From positions 331,185 through 366,113 of the forward strand of contig MU657188.1 of assembly GCA_026770575.1 (NCBI GenBank): a DNA stretch of 34,929 nucleotides, read 5' to 3'. The position numbers and the translations under genes were made by a program. Source of the stretch: Pelagophyceae sp. CCMP2097. Its lineage: Eukaryota; Sar; Pelagophyceae. Below the pieces are notes generated by a model, which saw only the letters and a list, made by a program, of their open reading frames with translations, did not search any database and had not been told where the DNA came from. Shown here in pieces: positions 1 through 10,300 of this stretch. How positions within the stretch are numbered: position 1 is the first letter of the stretch; every line of letters begins with the position of its first letter.

Positions 1-801
1 TCGTCACCCTTGTCCAGGTACGTGAGGTAGCCGGCATAGAAATCTTCACGCAGGTAGGTGGCCGTCCCACCCAACGTCATGAAATCGGCGACGGTCGTAG
101 CGGCCTTGTATACTTCGTACAGCCGATGCGCGAGACTGAACTTTTTCTTCGGGTTGGTCTGAGCGAGGAGAATAGGGGCCTCAAGTTTTCGCTTCCTCTT
201 CGCCGTGGTGGTGGAGTCGTTGGGCCGCGACGACGTGCCTGGACCACCAACGGTCCCAGCGGCCTCGCCCTTGAAGGGCACAGCCCGCTTCTTCCTGTCG
301 GCTTTGGTCTTCCCACCCCGCTCGTCCTTGCGCTGCTGCAGCTTCGCGCGTGCAGCCTCGGCTTGTGCGATAGCCGCCGCCGCGCGGGCCTTTGTAATCT
401 CCTCGAGGAAGCGCGCCTTGCGAACCTCCGCTGTGCGAGCGACGTCCCTGGAAGCCGCCGTTCGCATTGCCGCGGCTTCAGCTGCGAATTCGGCGCGCGG
501 CACGAACCACGCCGATGCAGGGCGGCGGCCATGTAGAATATCGGCGACGAGGCTCACGAAGCTGCGCCGGGCTTGCGACGCGCGGAACTGCGCCTGGATC
601 GGAACAGAGTAGTGCACGGCAATCCCGCCGTAGTGGCGACCGTCAACAGCGGCACGCCATCGCCACGGCCTAACGCCGTGGATATTGGAAACCAGCAGCG
701 TTCGATAAGCGAGTTCGTCGGGCTTCTTCTCCTCCTCTCTGCGGAAGCCGAGCTGCGCGCTCGGTTTGTAGCTCGTAAGGCGCGACAGCGACGGGACAGG
801 G
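1..801 (-). CDS. C-terminal extension of the Pif1-like helicase, shifted frame, runs off the left edge
   Basis: A second minus-strand frame (codons starting at positions divisible by three) is open without a stop from the motif VI region down to base 1. It picks up where the helicase frame ends, so a one- or two-base indel or a missed splice around 795-830 probably separates them. The translated region is globular first (it includes SNIHGVRPWRWRAAV). It then becomes an Ala/Arg/Lys-rich, probably coiled-coil stretch (roughly 300-470), and then basic (KRKRK near 190). It ends with a well-formed segment, SLAHRLYEVYKAATTVADF, near the left edge. I do not recognise this part. Codon third positions are mostly G or C, as in the other genes here. 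It could be the intact tail of a functional gene if the shift is a sequencing error. Confidence 0.5.
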
Positions 802-1572
802 TCCCAACACGATGCCCTCTGTCCCGGTGGCCCTGCTCGCGCTGGTGTAATTGATGCCGATAGAGTGCTCGGTCGGACCAAGAGCGATACAGAGCCACGG
901 AAGTGCCAGGCCCTGGCTCTTGTGGATTGTCATGGCTCCAGCCAACGAGATGTGGAAATTGGTGCGGCTGCAGTGCTTTCCCTCGATCAAAAACGACTCG
1001 GTCGTCATGTCGATCCGGATCACGTTCGGGATCGAGAGCGCCGACGCACCAAAGTACTCGCCTTCCTGAAGCTGAATAAGAAGATACCAAGGCTGCGACT
1101 CGGGAGGCTTTTGCCCAGGACGATAGACAATTCTGAGTAGCGTCCCGACCGAGCCGTTGAGGAGCCCGCCACGCAGCCACTGGTTCCGCCCGATTAACAT
1201 GACCCGGCAGCCCTCGACCAGCCAGAGCTCGGCCTGCATGCCGCAGCACAGCGTGTCCACGGCTCGACGGCCTTTCGGGTCACCCGTAGAAACCGCCTTG
1301 ACTCGTACGACTGCTTTCCCGGTGCGCTTCGACAGCGCGCAGACGCACTTGATGTTGCCAGTGACGACGTCCTCGCGACGCGCCTTGAGGTACCAGCATT
1401 TATTATTCGGATCCGCCACAGCCGGCTTCTTGTCGAGGCTATTGTCGCGCAGGAACATCCAGTCTTCCAACGTGTTCTTCCCGTCCATTGCGTTGGACAG
1501 ATATGCCTCGAGCCGCCGCGAGTTCGCGTCGATTTTGGTGCGCGCCTGAACTATAATTGGTTTTGCGTTTCA
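802..1572 (-). CDS. Pif1-type DNA helicase, C-terminal half (fragment)
   Basis: The minus-strand frame is open from a stop at about 1572 (first ATG at 1488). It reads through landmarks of the Pif1 superfamily 1B helicase C-terminal core. These are a leader resembling rlqayL..a..Gkntledw, then LWLVEGCRVMLIGRNQWL followed by GLLNGSVGTL (the G.rVml..N...GL.NGs.G.v block), then AMTIHKSQGL (motif V-like) and NYTSASRATG (motif VI-like, normally YvAlSRv). Walker A and B motifs are absent: nothing resembling them lies upstream to about 2230. In this family the protein unwinds DNA by ATP hydrolysis, and eukaryotic genomes also carry many copies inside Helitron-like elements. The frame loses family resemblance after motif VI, near 800, where the adjacent frame takes over. 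It is either a decayed transposon-type helicase or the last exons of a gene whose 5' exons I could not find. Confidence 0.72.
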
Positions 1573-2230
1573 TATGTTCCTAGGTCGCGATTTAAGAGTG
1601 TGAGAGCAGCCGATCTCCGATAGTGCCGTCGCCTCGGAAGAAGATGCGGGTGCCCATGAATTAGTTTCTGCAAAAGGCCGTTTGTCCCCCGACTCCTGTG
1701 GCCCGCGCGCGAAGCATTCGTCGCTCCGCGCGTTTCCCTTTATCGGACCTATCTCGATCTACAGCCAACCAGTTCCGTCGCTTCTTGGGACCATCGGTCC
1801 ATGCCGACCCCCCTCGCCCGCCCGCGTAACATCGCTTCCGCGCGCATAGCCTTGCCCGTTTGCTATCTACCGGCGCTCCCTCGTGAACAGCCTAAATGTG
1901 CTGTATCGCTAATGCCCTCCGCGCCGACTGTTTGATCGATTAAAGTAAATATCGCTAACGCGATAGGATATCGCTTGAGTGTAAATTTATATCAAGCTTG
2001 GGCTCTAAAAAACGTTTTTGAGCTCGCAGCTCGTCTTAAATCGCCAATGAAATTTCAAATTAAAAGGAAGCGCGCGATCCGACTCATCATCCGAGGAGCG
2101 TGCGGTCCAGGGTTCGAATCCACAGGCCAAAAATACGGGATTAGGAGAGGCCAATAGAGGCAATTTTTGATTCTATTAAATCTCAAGTCCACCACGAAGG
2201 GGGAAACCCGGAAATATAGCGGAGGATGGA
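1573..2230. other. No confident gene; tRNA-like B-box at 2097-2130
   Basis: This stretch is richer in A and T than the flanks after 1920. Bases around 2112-2122 read GGTTCGAATCC, the consensus B box/T arm of a tRNA, preceded by GTGCGGTCCAG. The flanking bases do not form a T stem and I find no A box, so this is at best a tRNA-derived (SINE-like) relic. A diverged copy of the same segment, GTGCGGTCCAGGGTCCGAAT, lies near 2773-2792. A short minus-strand open stretch near 1590-1760 is too weak to call. Confidence 0.35.
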
Positions 2231-2569
2231 CAAATGATTTCCGCTGATGTCAGGAGATGCCAAACCAGCACCATCGAATACGGTATCCGTTTGTACCCAT
2301 GTTGTGCGCCGATACCGTATCCGAGGGCACGGCTTCGGCTACTGGGGCGGAGTTTGGGGGCGTCCAGAGCCCAAAAAGTGAGGAGTGCTGTCGCAGCCTC
2401 TACTCACCGGCCTGGGGCCAAAATTGATATTGCCGCGAGAGCGACGCGCGGTGACGACGTCGCCCAAAGCATATATGCAGAATCAGAGAGACAAAAAATT
2501 AATAACAGGAGCTCTGTCTCCATTTTCGACCTGCGATCCCGTCCTCGATAAAGTTTTGGCGACTACATC

Positions 2570-2614
2570 TTTTTTTTAGATTTCTTTGAAGCACTTGTGG
2601 TGAAGCGCAGCGGC

Positions 2615-2667
<53 letters not shown>

Positions 2668-2725
2668 CCGGGGGGCACCCCGGGTAGCGAGCGCGACGGA
2701 GCTCGATATCCGATACTCACCCCAT
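2570..2725. repeat. Dispersed repeat, copy 1 (second copy at 3351-3465)
   Basis: Both copies share a T-rich start (ACATC then a T run), then GTGAAGCGCAGCGGCGA, a G-rich stretch, GGGTCCGGGGGG, CACCC, and an end reading GATATC(C/T)GATACTCACC. Copy 1 carries the expanded G tract. Read on the minus strand, each copy begins with GGTGAGTATC, which matches a splice-donor consensus, and has an AG shortly after its T-rich end. An introner-like origin in a minus-strand gene is therefore conceivable but unproven. Confidence 0.6.
2617..2666 (+). repeat. 50-base uninterrupted G homopolymer
   Basis: All bases from 2617 to 2666 are G. The second copy of the surrounding repeat, at about 3392, has only six G here, so the tract is an expansion within copy 1 or an assembly artefact. 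Such a run would be expected to form G-quadruplex structures. Confidence 0.95.
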
Positions 2726-2871
2726 AGGGTAATAGGACGCGGGTACCCGTAGATCTGTGATCCAAAGAAGCGTGCGGTCCAGGGTCCGAATCCCGTCGTC
2801 GACAAGGTTTTGACGACTATCAAGGGCAGTCCTAATTTCGCCCCGTCCTAATTTCGCCCCTCGTGATTTTT

Positions 2872-3077
2872 ATGAAACAATGGGAAGGAGGTCCCGCAAA
2901 AGGTGGTGGAGATTTACGCTCGAAGCGCGGTCGAAATGTTTGATGGGATCTCGCAATCAGATCTTGAATCTGACGACGCACGCCGAAGTGTGGCGCATTT
3001 CAAGAAGATTTCTCAACTTTCGGGCGAAGGCAAACTGGATTTTACTCCATATTTACTTTTCGATGCCTGCTTTTGAC
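2872..3077 (+). pseudogene. Coding-like fragment, unrecognised
   Basis: A plus-strand frame opens right after a TGA at about 2870 and stays open to a stop near 3077. It reads KEVPQKVVEIYARSAVEMFD, then a charged stretch, then GKLDFTPYLLFDACF. The composition looks like folded protein rather than random GC-rich sequence, but there is no ATG at the front and no family I recognise. It could be an internal exon or a decayed gene piece. The next stretch (3073-3366) is open in another frame and also unassigned. Confidence 0.3.
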
Positions 3078-3350
3078 CTTTAAATACAATCACAATACCT
3101 CAACAGTAAGATTTTACCGGGACGAAGTTGCGAACATACCCCAACATACCCCAAAAGTTGAAACTTTGGACCCATGGCGTGAAGCCAAATGGACGATTAT
3201 GAACCACAGGTTGATGCATAATGTCCATGCGACCTATAGCTTGAACCTAGCCCATTTAGTTCGTCATTTGGAGGGCTGTGGACCGCGCTACTCAAAAATT
3301 CCCAAAGCAGATTTTTGGGGCGAAATTAGAACTGCCCTGGATACATCCTT

Positions 3351-3465
3351 TTTTATGTTGTTTTAGGCGCTTTTAGTGAAGCGCAGCGGCGATGGGGGGT
3401 CCGGGGGGGGCACACCCGCCGGTAGCAAACGCGCGAGGGAGTTCGATATCTGATACTCACCGGGG
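3351..3465. repeat. Dispersed repeat, copy 2
   Basis: This is the second copy of the repeat at 2570-2725, without the long G tract. It starts TACATCCTTTTTTATG, contains GTGAAGCGCAGCGGCGA and ends GATATCTGATACTCACC. The two copies are in the same orientation, about 780 bases apart. Confidence 0.6.
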
Positions 3466-3846
3466 GAGTGGAGCGACGAGGACAACGAGATGTCCGTTGT
3501 AAGTCTCCGCAGCCAGGAATTCCTACCGAGTTGTCCTTGACACGAGAACTTTGCGAGGAGTCTCATTGGCTGCGGTGCATAATAGAAGAAGGACAACACC
3601 CACGGTCTTTGCATTTTCGATTATCATCACATCAAGTCCAAGCCGGATCCAAATGGCGACTACGGCAAGATCGGCTGAGCGCTCTCCAGCGCACTCCCTG
3701 GCCTCCTCTCCATGCTCGGCGCCTGGCAGTTGAAGGACGCAGAGCCGCATCATTCTTACAATGTGATTCCCCCAAAAGTCCACCAGCTCCGAAGCCCGGC
3801 GACCCCCTATTTGGAGGCGCATCTCACTCCGGAGCCGCGTCTTTAA
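3466..3846 (+). pseudogene. Probable two-exon coding relic with an in-frame TGA, unrecognised
   Basis: One frame reads EWSDEDNEMSV and ends at 3498 directly before a consensus donor GTAAGT. The same phase resumes at 3586 after an AATAG acceptor and reads KKDNTHGLCIFDYHHIKSK, then PDPNGDYGKIG. A TGA at 3676-3678 interrupts the frame, after which it continues as LLSMLGAWQLKDAEPHHSYN and on to a TAA at 3844-3846. Loss of a single codon in an otherwise protein-like frame suggests a recent pseudogene, or a short intron that I cannot place. I do not recognise the family. Nothing upstream provides a start codon, and the repeat copy immediately before 3466 may have truncated it. Confidence 0.35.
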
Positions 3847-4305
3847 AGAACCTTGCCAGCCGCCCCTGCGCGAAGCCAGCCGCTCCAATGCACCTCCGAT
3901 TGGCCTTTGGAGGGGCACGTTGAAGCGCGCGGAGTTTAGAAGTCGAGGACTTTTTCCGAGGATCGCGCCATTCGCTCAAAAAACAGCCGCGGCCTCCGGG
4001 CCTCGGAGCCTCCGTCCGCCGCGCCGGCAGCGGCTTCGCGAGGCCCTAAAAACGATCCGTTGACCGTCGTCAAGTTCTTAAATCGCGAAGCGCAGCGTGT
4101 CGGTTCGCTTGGCCTTTCTTTGCGTCCAAGAAGCCGCCCCGCCCGCCAGCGCACCACCCCGCCGCCGACGCGCACACCGCAACCTCGCAGCCCCGCCGGC
4201 AGTCGCAGTCGAAGAACGTCCTTGGAAGCGGCGGTGTTTTCGGGCGAGCCGGAACCGCGTTTCGTGCGCCGGAGCGTTTGAACGCCGGTCGGCGCTGCCG
4301 CTCCC
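3847..4305 (+). other. 5' flank of the ATP-grasp/SET gene
   Basis: No convincing gene lies here; several overlapping GC-rich frames exist on both strands. An in-frame TGA at 4279-4281 precedes the ATG at 4306, which makes 4306 the first usable start. I see no clear TATA-like element. Confidence 0.4.
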
Positions 4306-7300
4306 ATGAAGATTTGCATTTTGCAGTCCAAGGCCGCGGGCGTCTTCGAGGCCTGTGACCCGCCCGCGAAGCCGGAATTGTGGCTGAAGGGGCACACATG
4401 TATTAATGTGCAGGTCGAAAAGGTAATTGCCCTTTGCCTTTGCGCCCGCCTCGACGGCGCTCTAGGCGCAATCGGCGAAGACGCTGATCGAGCTTGGGAA
4501 GGAGGGCTTCGACGTCTTTATCAACTTGTGCGACGGGGCGTGGGACGAGCCAGCTCCGGGGACGGCGGGCGCCGAGGTACGTGCCCCGTCTGGGAACGTG
4601 CATCGGGCATCCCCAGACGTGGATAGAGGGCCAGAGAAGACATTGCCGGCTTCGGGCCAGAGGGGACCGAGGGGACAGTGGTGCGGAGGGCCGCGAAGGG
4701 GGCCTGCCAGTGCAAACACTCCGAGGGCCTGCAAACGCTCCGAGAGCCGGAGAGGGCCTGCGACGAGTCCCGGGCCAGAACACAGGAACAATGTATTCGG
4801 GTCGGGTTTTCAATTCGTGCCAAACTCAAAGGGTCGCGGGTTTGTCAAACGACCCGTCATCGAGAGGTCGGGTTCGGGCTACGGCCAAACCCGCGGATCG
4901 GCCAAAACGCTATAACCCGGCAAACCCGACCGTGGGATTCGGACAACCCCGAACCCGTCGCTGCTCCTATCTTCAGCTTCTCGAGACGGCCCTTGTAGAC
5001 GGCCCCTTTTCGACGGCCCCTTTTCGACGGCCCTTTTCGACGGCCCTTTTCGACGGCCATTCGAAACGACGCCTTGAGACGGCCCCTCGATTTGCTCCGA
5101 CTGTCGCCCAGACAGTCGCTTGGGCAGTCTCTTGGACAGTCCCTTTGAGGGTCCCTCGACGGGCCCTCTGTGACCGTCGCTTTGACGGCGGTTTCTCAAA
5201 GGTCCCTTGGACGATCACTCGGCTGCCGGCCCCTCGGCTGTAGCCTCTTTGCGGCGTTCCCTGAGCGGACCCTCGGTCGGTCCCTCGGACGGTCGCTTTG
5301 GCGGTCCCTTGGACAATTCCTTTGGAAAGTTCCTTTTTGACGGTCCCTCGACGGGCCCTCTGTGGCCGTCGCTTTGACGGCGGCCCCTCGACGGTCCCTT
5401 AGACGGTCGCTCGACTGCCGGCTCCTCGGCTGCGGCCTCTGCGGCGTCCCCTGGGCGGGCCCTCGGACGGTCGCTCGGACAGTCGCTTGGACGATCGCTC
5501 GGACGGTCACTTGGATGGTCCCTCGGACGATCCCTCCGGCGGTCCTTTGGACAGTTCCTTTGGACAGTTCCACTGGAGGGTCCCTTGGAGGGTCCCTGAC
5601 GGTCCCTCTGCGACGGTCCCGTGGACGGTCCACGAGAAGGTCGTTTGGACGGCCGCTCGACTGCGGCCCCTCTGCGACGTCCTACGGGCGGACCCTCGGG
5701 CGGACCCTGCGACAGTTCTTTGGGCGGGCCTTTGGACAGTCCTTTTGGACAGTTCCTTGGGCGGTCCCTTGAGCGATCTCTCGACGGGCCCCGACAGGTC
5801 CTCTGCGACGGTCCCCTGGACGGCCCCTCGGACGGTCGCTTGGATGGTCCCTCGGACGGTCTCTCTGCGACGGTTCCGTGGACGGTCCCTTCGACCGATC
5901 CCTTGGACGGTCCCTCGACGGTCCCTCGTCGGTCCCTTTGCGGCAGTCCCGTGTAGGGTCCCTCTGACGGTCCCTTGGGTGGTCGCTCGGCTGCCGTCTC
6001 TTCGACTGCAGCCCCTCTCCGCCCCTATGGGCGGTCGCTTGGACGGTCGCTTGGACGGTCCCTTTGGACAGTTCCTTGGACGGTCCCTCGATGGGCCCTC
6101 TGTGACCGTTGCTTTGACGGCGGCCCCTCGACGGTCCCTGGGACGGTCCTTTCGACAGTCTTTTCGGCTGCGACCTCTCTGCGACGTCCCCTGGGCGGGC
6201 CCTCGGGAAGTTGGACGGTTCCTAAATCGAACCATATGACACCCCGGCGTGCGAGGAAGGGTGAATGGACCGAAGACGCGCCTCTGGCGAGGAACCCTGG
6301 GGGGAGGGTCTTGATAGGGCCCTTCAAAGAGGCCTTGCAAGCGACCGTGCAGAAGTCCGTCCGGAGAGCGATTTGTGCCGCACCCAAAGGGTCGCGGCTT
6401 TGTCGAGCGTCTTCTCGGGTCGTGTTTTGGTTCGGGCCACGGCCAAACCCGCGGGTATACGGGTCGGCCAAAACGCTTTGAACCTGGTAAACCCGACGCA
6501 TGGGTTGAAGGGCAAACTGCTCCTATCTCCGGCTCCTCGAGACGCCCCCGGGAGACGACCCCTCGAGACACCCCTGGAGACGGACACTCGAAACGGCGTC
6601 TTGGGACAGCGCTTCGAGAAGGCACCTCGAGACGGCACCTTTCGACAGCCATTCGAAACTGCACCTTGAGACAGCCCCTCGAGACGGTGCCTCGAAACGG
6701 CCACTCGAAAGAGCGCCTTGAGATGGCCCCTGGAGACGGCCCCTGGAGACGGCCATTCGAAACGGCACCTTGAGACGACCCCTCGAGACGGTGCCTCGAG
6801 ACGGCCATTCGAAACGGCACCTTGAGACGACCCCTCGAGACCCCCCGCTCGAAATGGCGCCTCGGGAATGCTCCTCTCTCCGGCCCCTCGAGACGGCCCC
6901 TGGAGACGGCCATTCGAAAAGGCGCCTCGAGACGACTTCTCGAGACGGCCTCAAAAGACGGCCCCTCCAAATATTTTCGACGGCTCCTCCGAGCCTCCTC
7001 GAGACGGCCCATCGAGAATGGCCATTTGAAACGACGCCTTGAGATGGTCCCTTGAGAGGCTCGGACGGTCCTTCGGACGGTCGCTTTGGCGGCCCCTTGG
7101 ACAATTCCTTTTGGACAGTTCCTTTGGCGGTCCCTCGATGGGCCCTCTGTCACAGTCGCTTTGATTGGCGGCCCCTAAGACAGTCAATCGGCTGCCGGCC
7201 CCTCGACTTGCAGCCCCTCGTGCGGCCCGTGGGATATCCCTCCTGTACCGTCCCCTGCAAGGCCGTGTGCACGGTTGAGGCCCACAATCCCCCCCCCCGT

Positions 7301-10300
7301 CGTGGTCGAGCCGGGGGCCCGAAAGAGGCGTTTCGAGCAGCGAAGGGCCCGAAGAAGGTTCTCTGAGGAGGCCCCTCGCACGGGCCCTTTGAGAGTGCCT
7401 CTAACGGTCATTTCGAGGCCCCTCGAAAAGAGCCCTTCTCCTCTGCGTCTCGGTGGCCTCTTGAACAGCTCATCGATCGGAGGGCGGGCCTTGAAGCACG
7501 GTTCCGTGCAAGGCCCCTCGAAAAGGGTCCTTGCATGGGCCCGTGCAAGAGGCCTCTGGACGGTCCGTTCCAAGACTCTCCTTTTTTGTTCCTCGAAAAG
7601 GGCCATTTAAAAAGACCGCTTCGAGGGGCCCTCTCGGGGGCAGTCTCGAGTCGTCGTCTCGAGTCGTCGTCTCCAAGGGCCCTTTGAAGGGACCGTTTCG
7701 AGGGGCCGGCGAGAGTGGCCTTCTTGAGGGGCTGACTCGAGGGGCCGTCCGAAGGCGCCGTTTCGTGGCGTCGTCTCAAGGGGCCGGTATGAGGGGCCTT
7801 CTCGAGGGGCCGTCCAAAGGCGCCGTTTCGAGAGGCCTCCTCAAGGGGCTTTTCGACTCGGAGGCACCATCTCACGCGCCATCTCGAGCGGCCGTCTTGA
7901 GGCGCCGTTTCGAAAGGCCGCCTCAAGGGGCCTTCTCGAGGCGCCGTCCAGAGGCGCCGTCTCGAGGGGCCGTCTCGAGTGGCCGTCTCGAAGGACCGTC
8001 TATAGGGGCCCTCTCGAAGGGCTGGCGAGAGGGGCCGTCTCAAGGGGCCGTCTCGAAGTGCCGTCTGACAGAGGGGCCCTTTCGAGGCGCCCTTTCAGAG
8101 GCCGGCGAGAAAACGCCTTCTCAAGGGGCCGTCTAAAGGCGCCGTTTCGAGGGACCGTCCCGAGGAGCCAACAAGAGGGGGCTTCTCGAGTCGCCGTTTC
8201 GAGGGGCCGTCTAAAGGGGCCGTTTCGAGGGCCTCTCGAGTGGCGTTCTCGAGAGGCCATTTCGAGGGTCCGTCTCGAGGGGCGTCCAAAGGCCCTCGAA
8301 AGAGGCCTTGCAAGCGACCGCACTTTGGCCGGGCGAGTGACTTCCAAAGTAGCTGCTCCTGACTGTGCCCTCTCTCGAAATGGTCGAGCATCCATCATAA
8401 ATACCCTGAAATGCCCTAAAATACCCCGAAGATGCCTCGTGAGTCGGGCGACGTGGACCCACGCGAATTGCCTAGGTGGTGGACATTTTGGAGCGGTTAA
8501 ACGTGGCCTACACGGGCGCGGACCGCGACTTTTACGACCCGAGCCGCCACGAGATGAAGACCGTCGCTCTTGCCGCGGACCTGAAAACGCCGGCCTGGGT
8601 TTTTGTGTCCGACGCCTCTTCGGAGAGCATCGCCGACGTTATAGCTTCGCTGGATTTTCCAATCATAGTGAAACATTTCCAGTCGTACTCTTCGATCGGT
8701 CTGACGAAGCAAAATCGCGTGGATAACGAAGTGGAACTGAAGGAGCGCGTTGAAGCCATGGTCGCTGAATTCGGAGCCGCCCTCGTGGAGGAGTTCATCG
8801 AGGGCCGCGAGTTTACTGTCTTGGTCGCCGAAGGCGAAGACGGCGAGCCGGTGGCCTTCCTCCCGGTAAGTCCGAACGGTCACTCTTTGACATTCCCGTT
8901 CTTGGCGAACAACCCTCTCCTCCCACTGACAAGCCCCTGGACGGTCTCTCTGGACGGACCCTTCGAACAGTCTCCCTGGACGGTCTCTCTGAACGGTCTC
9001 TCCGGACGGTCTTTCTGGACGGTCTCTCTACACGGTCCCTCTGAACAGTCCATTTGAACAGTCCATTTGGACGGTATCTCTGAGACGGTCTCTCTGGACG
9101 GTCTCTCTGGACAGCCCCTCTACAAGGTCCCTCTGGACGGCCCATCCAAACGGCCCCTGTGGACGATTTCTCTGGCCGACCTCTCTAAACAGTCGCTCTG
9201 GACGGTCCCTCGACGACGGCCCCTCTGCATGGCCCTTGCGTGCGGTGGCCGACCCGGACCTTTGCGACGACCGAGGGGTCAGGACCGATGCGTTCCTTTG
9301 GGCGATCTCTTGAGACGGTCCCTCCCAAAGCCCCTCGAGGCTAGAAACGTTGGCCGAACGACGGCAGAGAGGTGCCTCCGGCCCTTTTCGACGGTTCCTC
9401 GAACCGGCCCCTCTCGAGGGCCCCTCTTTACGGTTCCTCGAGACGGCCCCGATATCCTCGAGGCGGTCCTCAAGGCGGCCTCGAAACGGCCTCGCAGGAC
9501 AGCCCGTCGAGACGGTCTCTCGTGACGGTCCCTTTGACGGTCCCAGACGACGCCCTCTACGGACAGTCCGAGGGGTCCTCCGCGTCGAAAGACCCCTTTC
9601 AAGGCCGCGAGTCTTGGTGGCAGAGCGGGAAGACGACCGGTGCATTTCTGCCTCTGCCTCCCTTGCATTGGTAGAGGGGCGAAAGAAGAATCGAACTCTT
9701 TGGCATTCTTGGCAAACCATGCCGACACACCATTCCAAACGACCGTATCTTCCCTCTGACCCGTCCCTACCCGTCCCTACGGACGGGCTCTCTGGACGCC
9801 CCCTCTGGACGGCCCCTCTGGACGGCCCCTCTGGGCGGCCCCGCTGGATGGGCCCTTTGGATGGGCCCTCTGGGCGGCCCCGCTGGGCCATTCTGCGACC
9901 GCGGACCGGCAAACGTGCCGGCTACCGCGGCGGGCGGCCCCTCGAGGCGGCGCGCGATTACGCCCCAATGGCCGGTCATCGAGCGGCCCCCGCGGCGCTC
10001 GATTGGCTTTGTCGAAGCAAGTCCACAACAAGGTCCTCGAGGCGGTTCTCAACAAGGTCCTCGAGGCGGTCCTCAACAAGGTCCTCGAGGCGGTCCTCGA
10101 GACGGTTCTCGAGACGGCCCATCTCGACGGCCTCTGGACGGCGCCCTCTCGACGGGTCTTGCGACGGCCCCTGAAGACGGACCCCGCCTTGAATAAAGGC
10201 GGCTTCGAAATTGCCGTTGCTCACTTCAGATGGCTCGTCTCGATGGGCTGAGGCGGTTCTTCGGGGGTCTGATGCGGCTCCTTTGAGGGCCCCGTTCGCC

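Larger units (their letters stand above)
2534..2823. repeat. Imperfect direct repeats flanking a repeat insertion
   Basis: Bases 2534-2568 and 2789-2823 are about 80% alike (both contain a GATCCCGTC/GAATCCCGTC start and a GTTTTGGCGACTA/GTTTTGACGACTA end). Between them sit the G homopolymer and one copy of the repeat described at 2570-2725. The arrangement could be an old duplication around an insertion or simply two diverged members of one dispersed repeat. Confidence 0.45.

Noticed and set aside
2499..2823. Polyproline frames on the minus strand
   Set aside because: Produced entirely by the 50-G homopolymer.
5507..7153. 548-codon minus-strand open frame rich in Arg, Gly, Pro and Ser
   Set aside because: It crosses two 12-bp-period arrays inside a well-supported intron; a period divisible by three keeps frames open by chance.
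8476..9057. Stand-alone bacterial D-Ala-D-Ala ligase gene starting at 8476
   Set aside because: It starts at a GTG that is really an exon boundary (CCTAG|GTG), ends at GTAAGT, and its N- and C-terminal parts lie in other exons.
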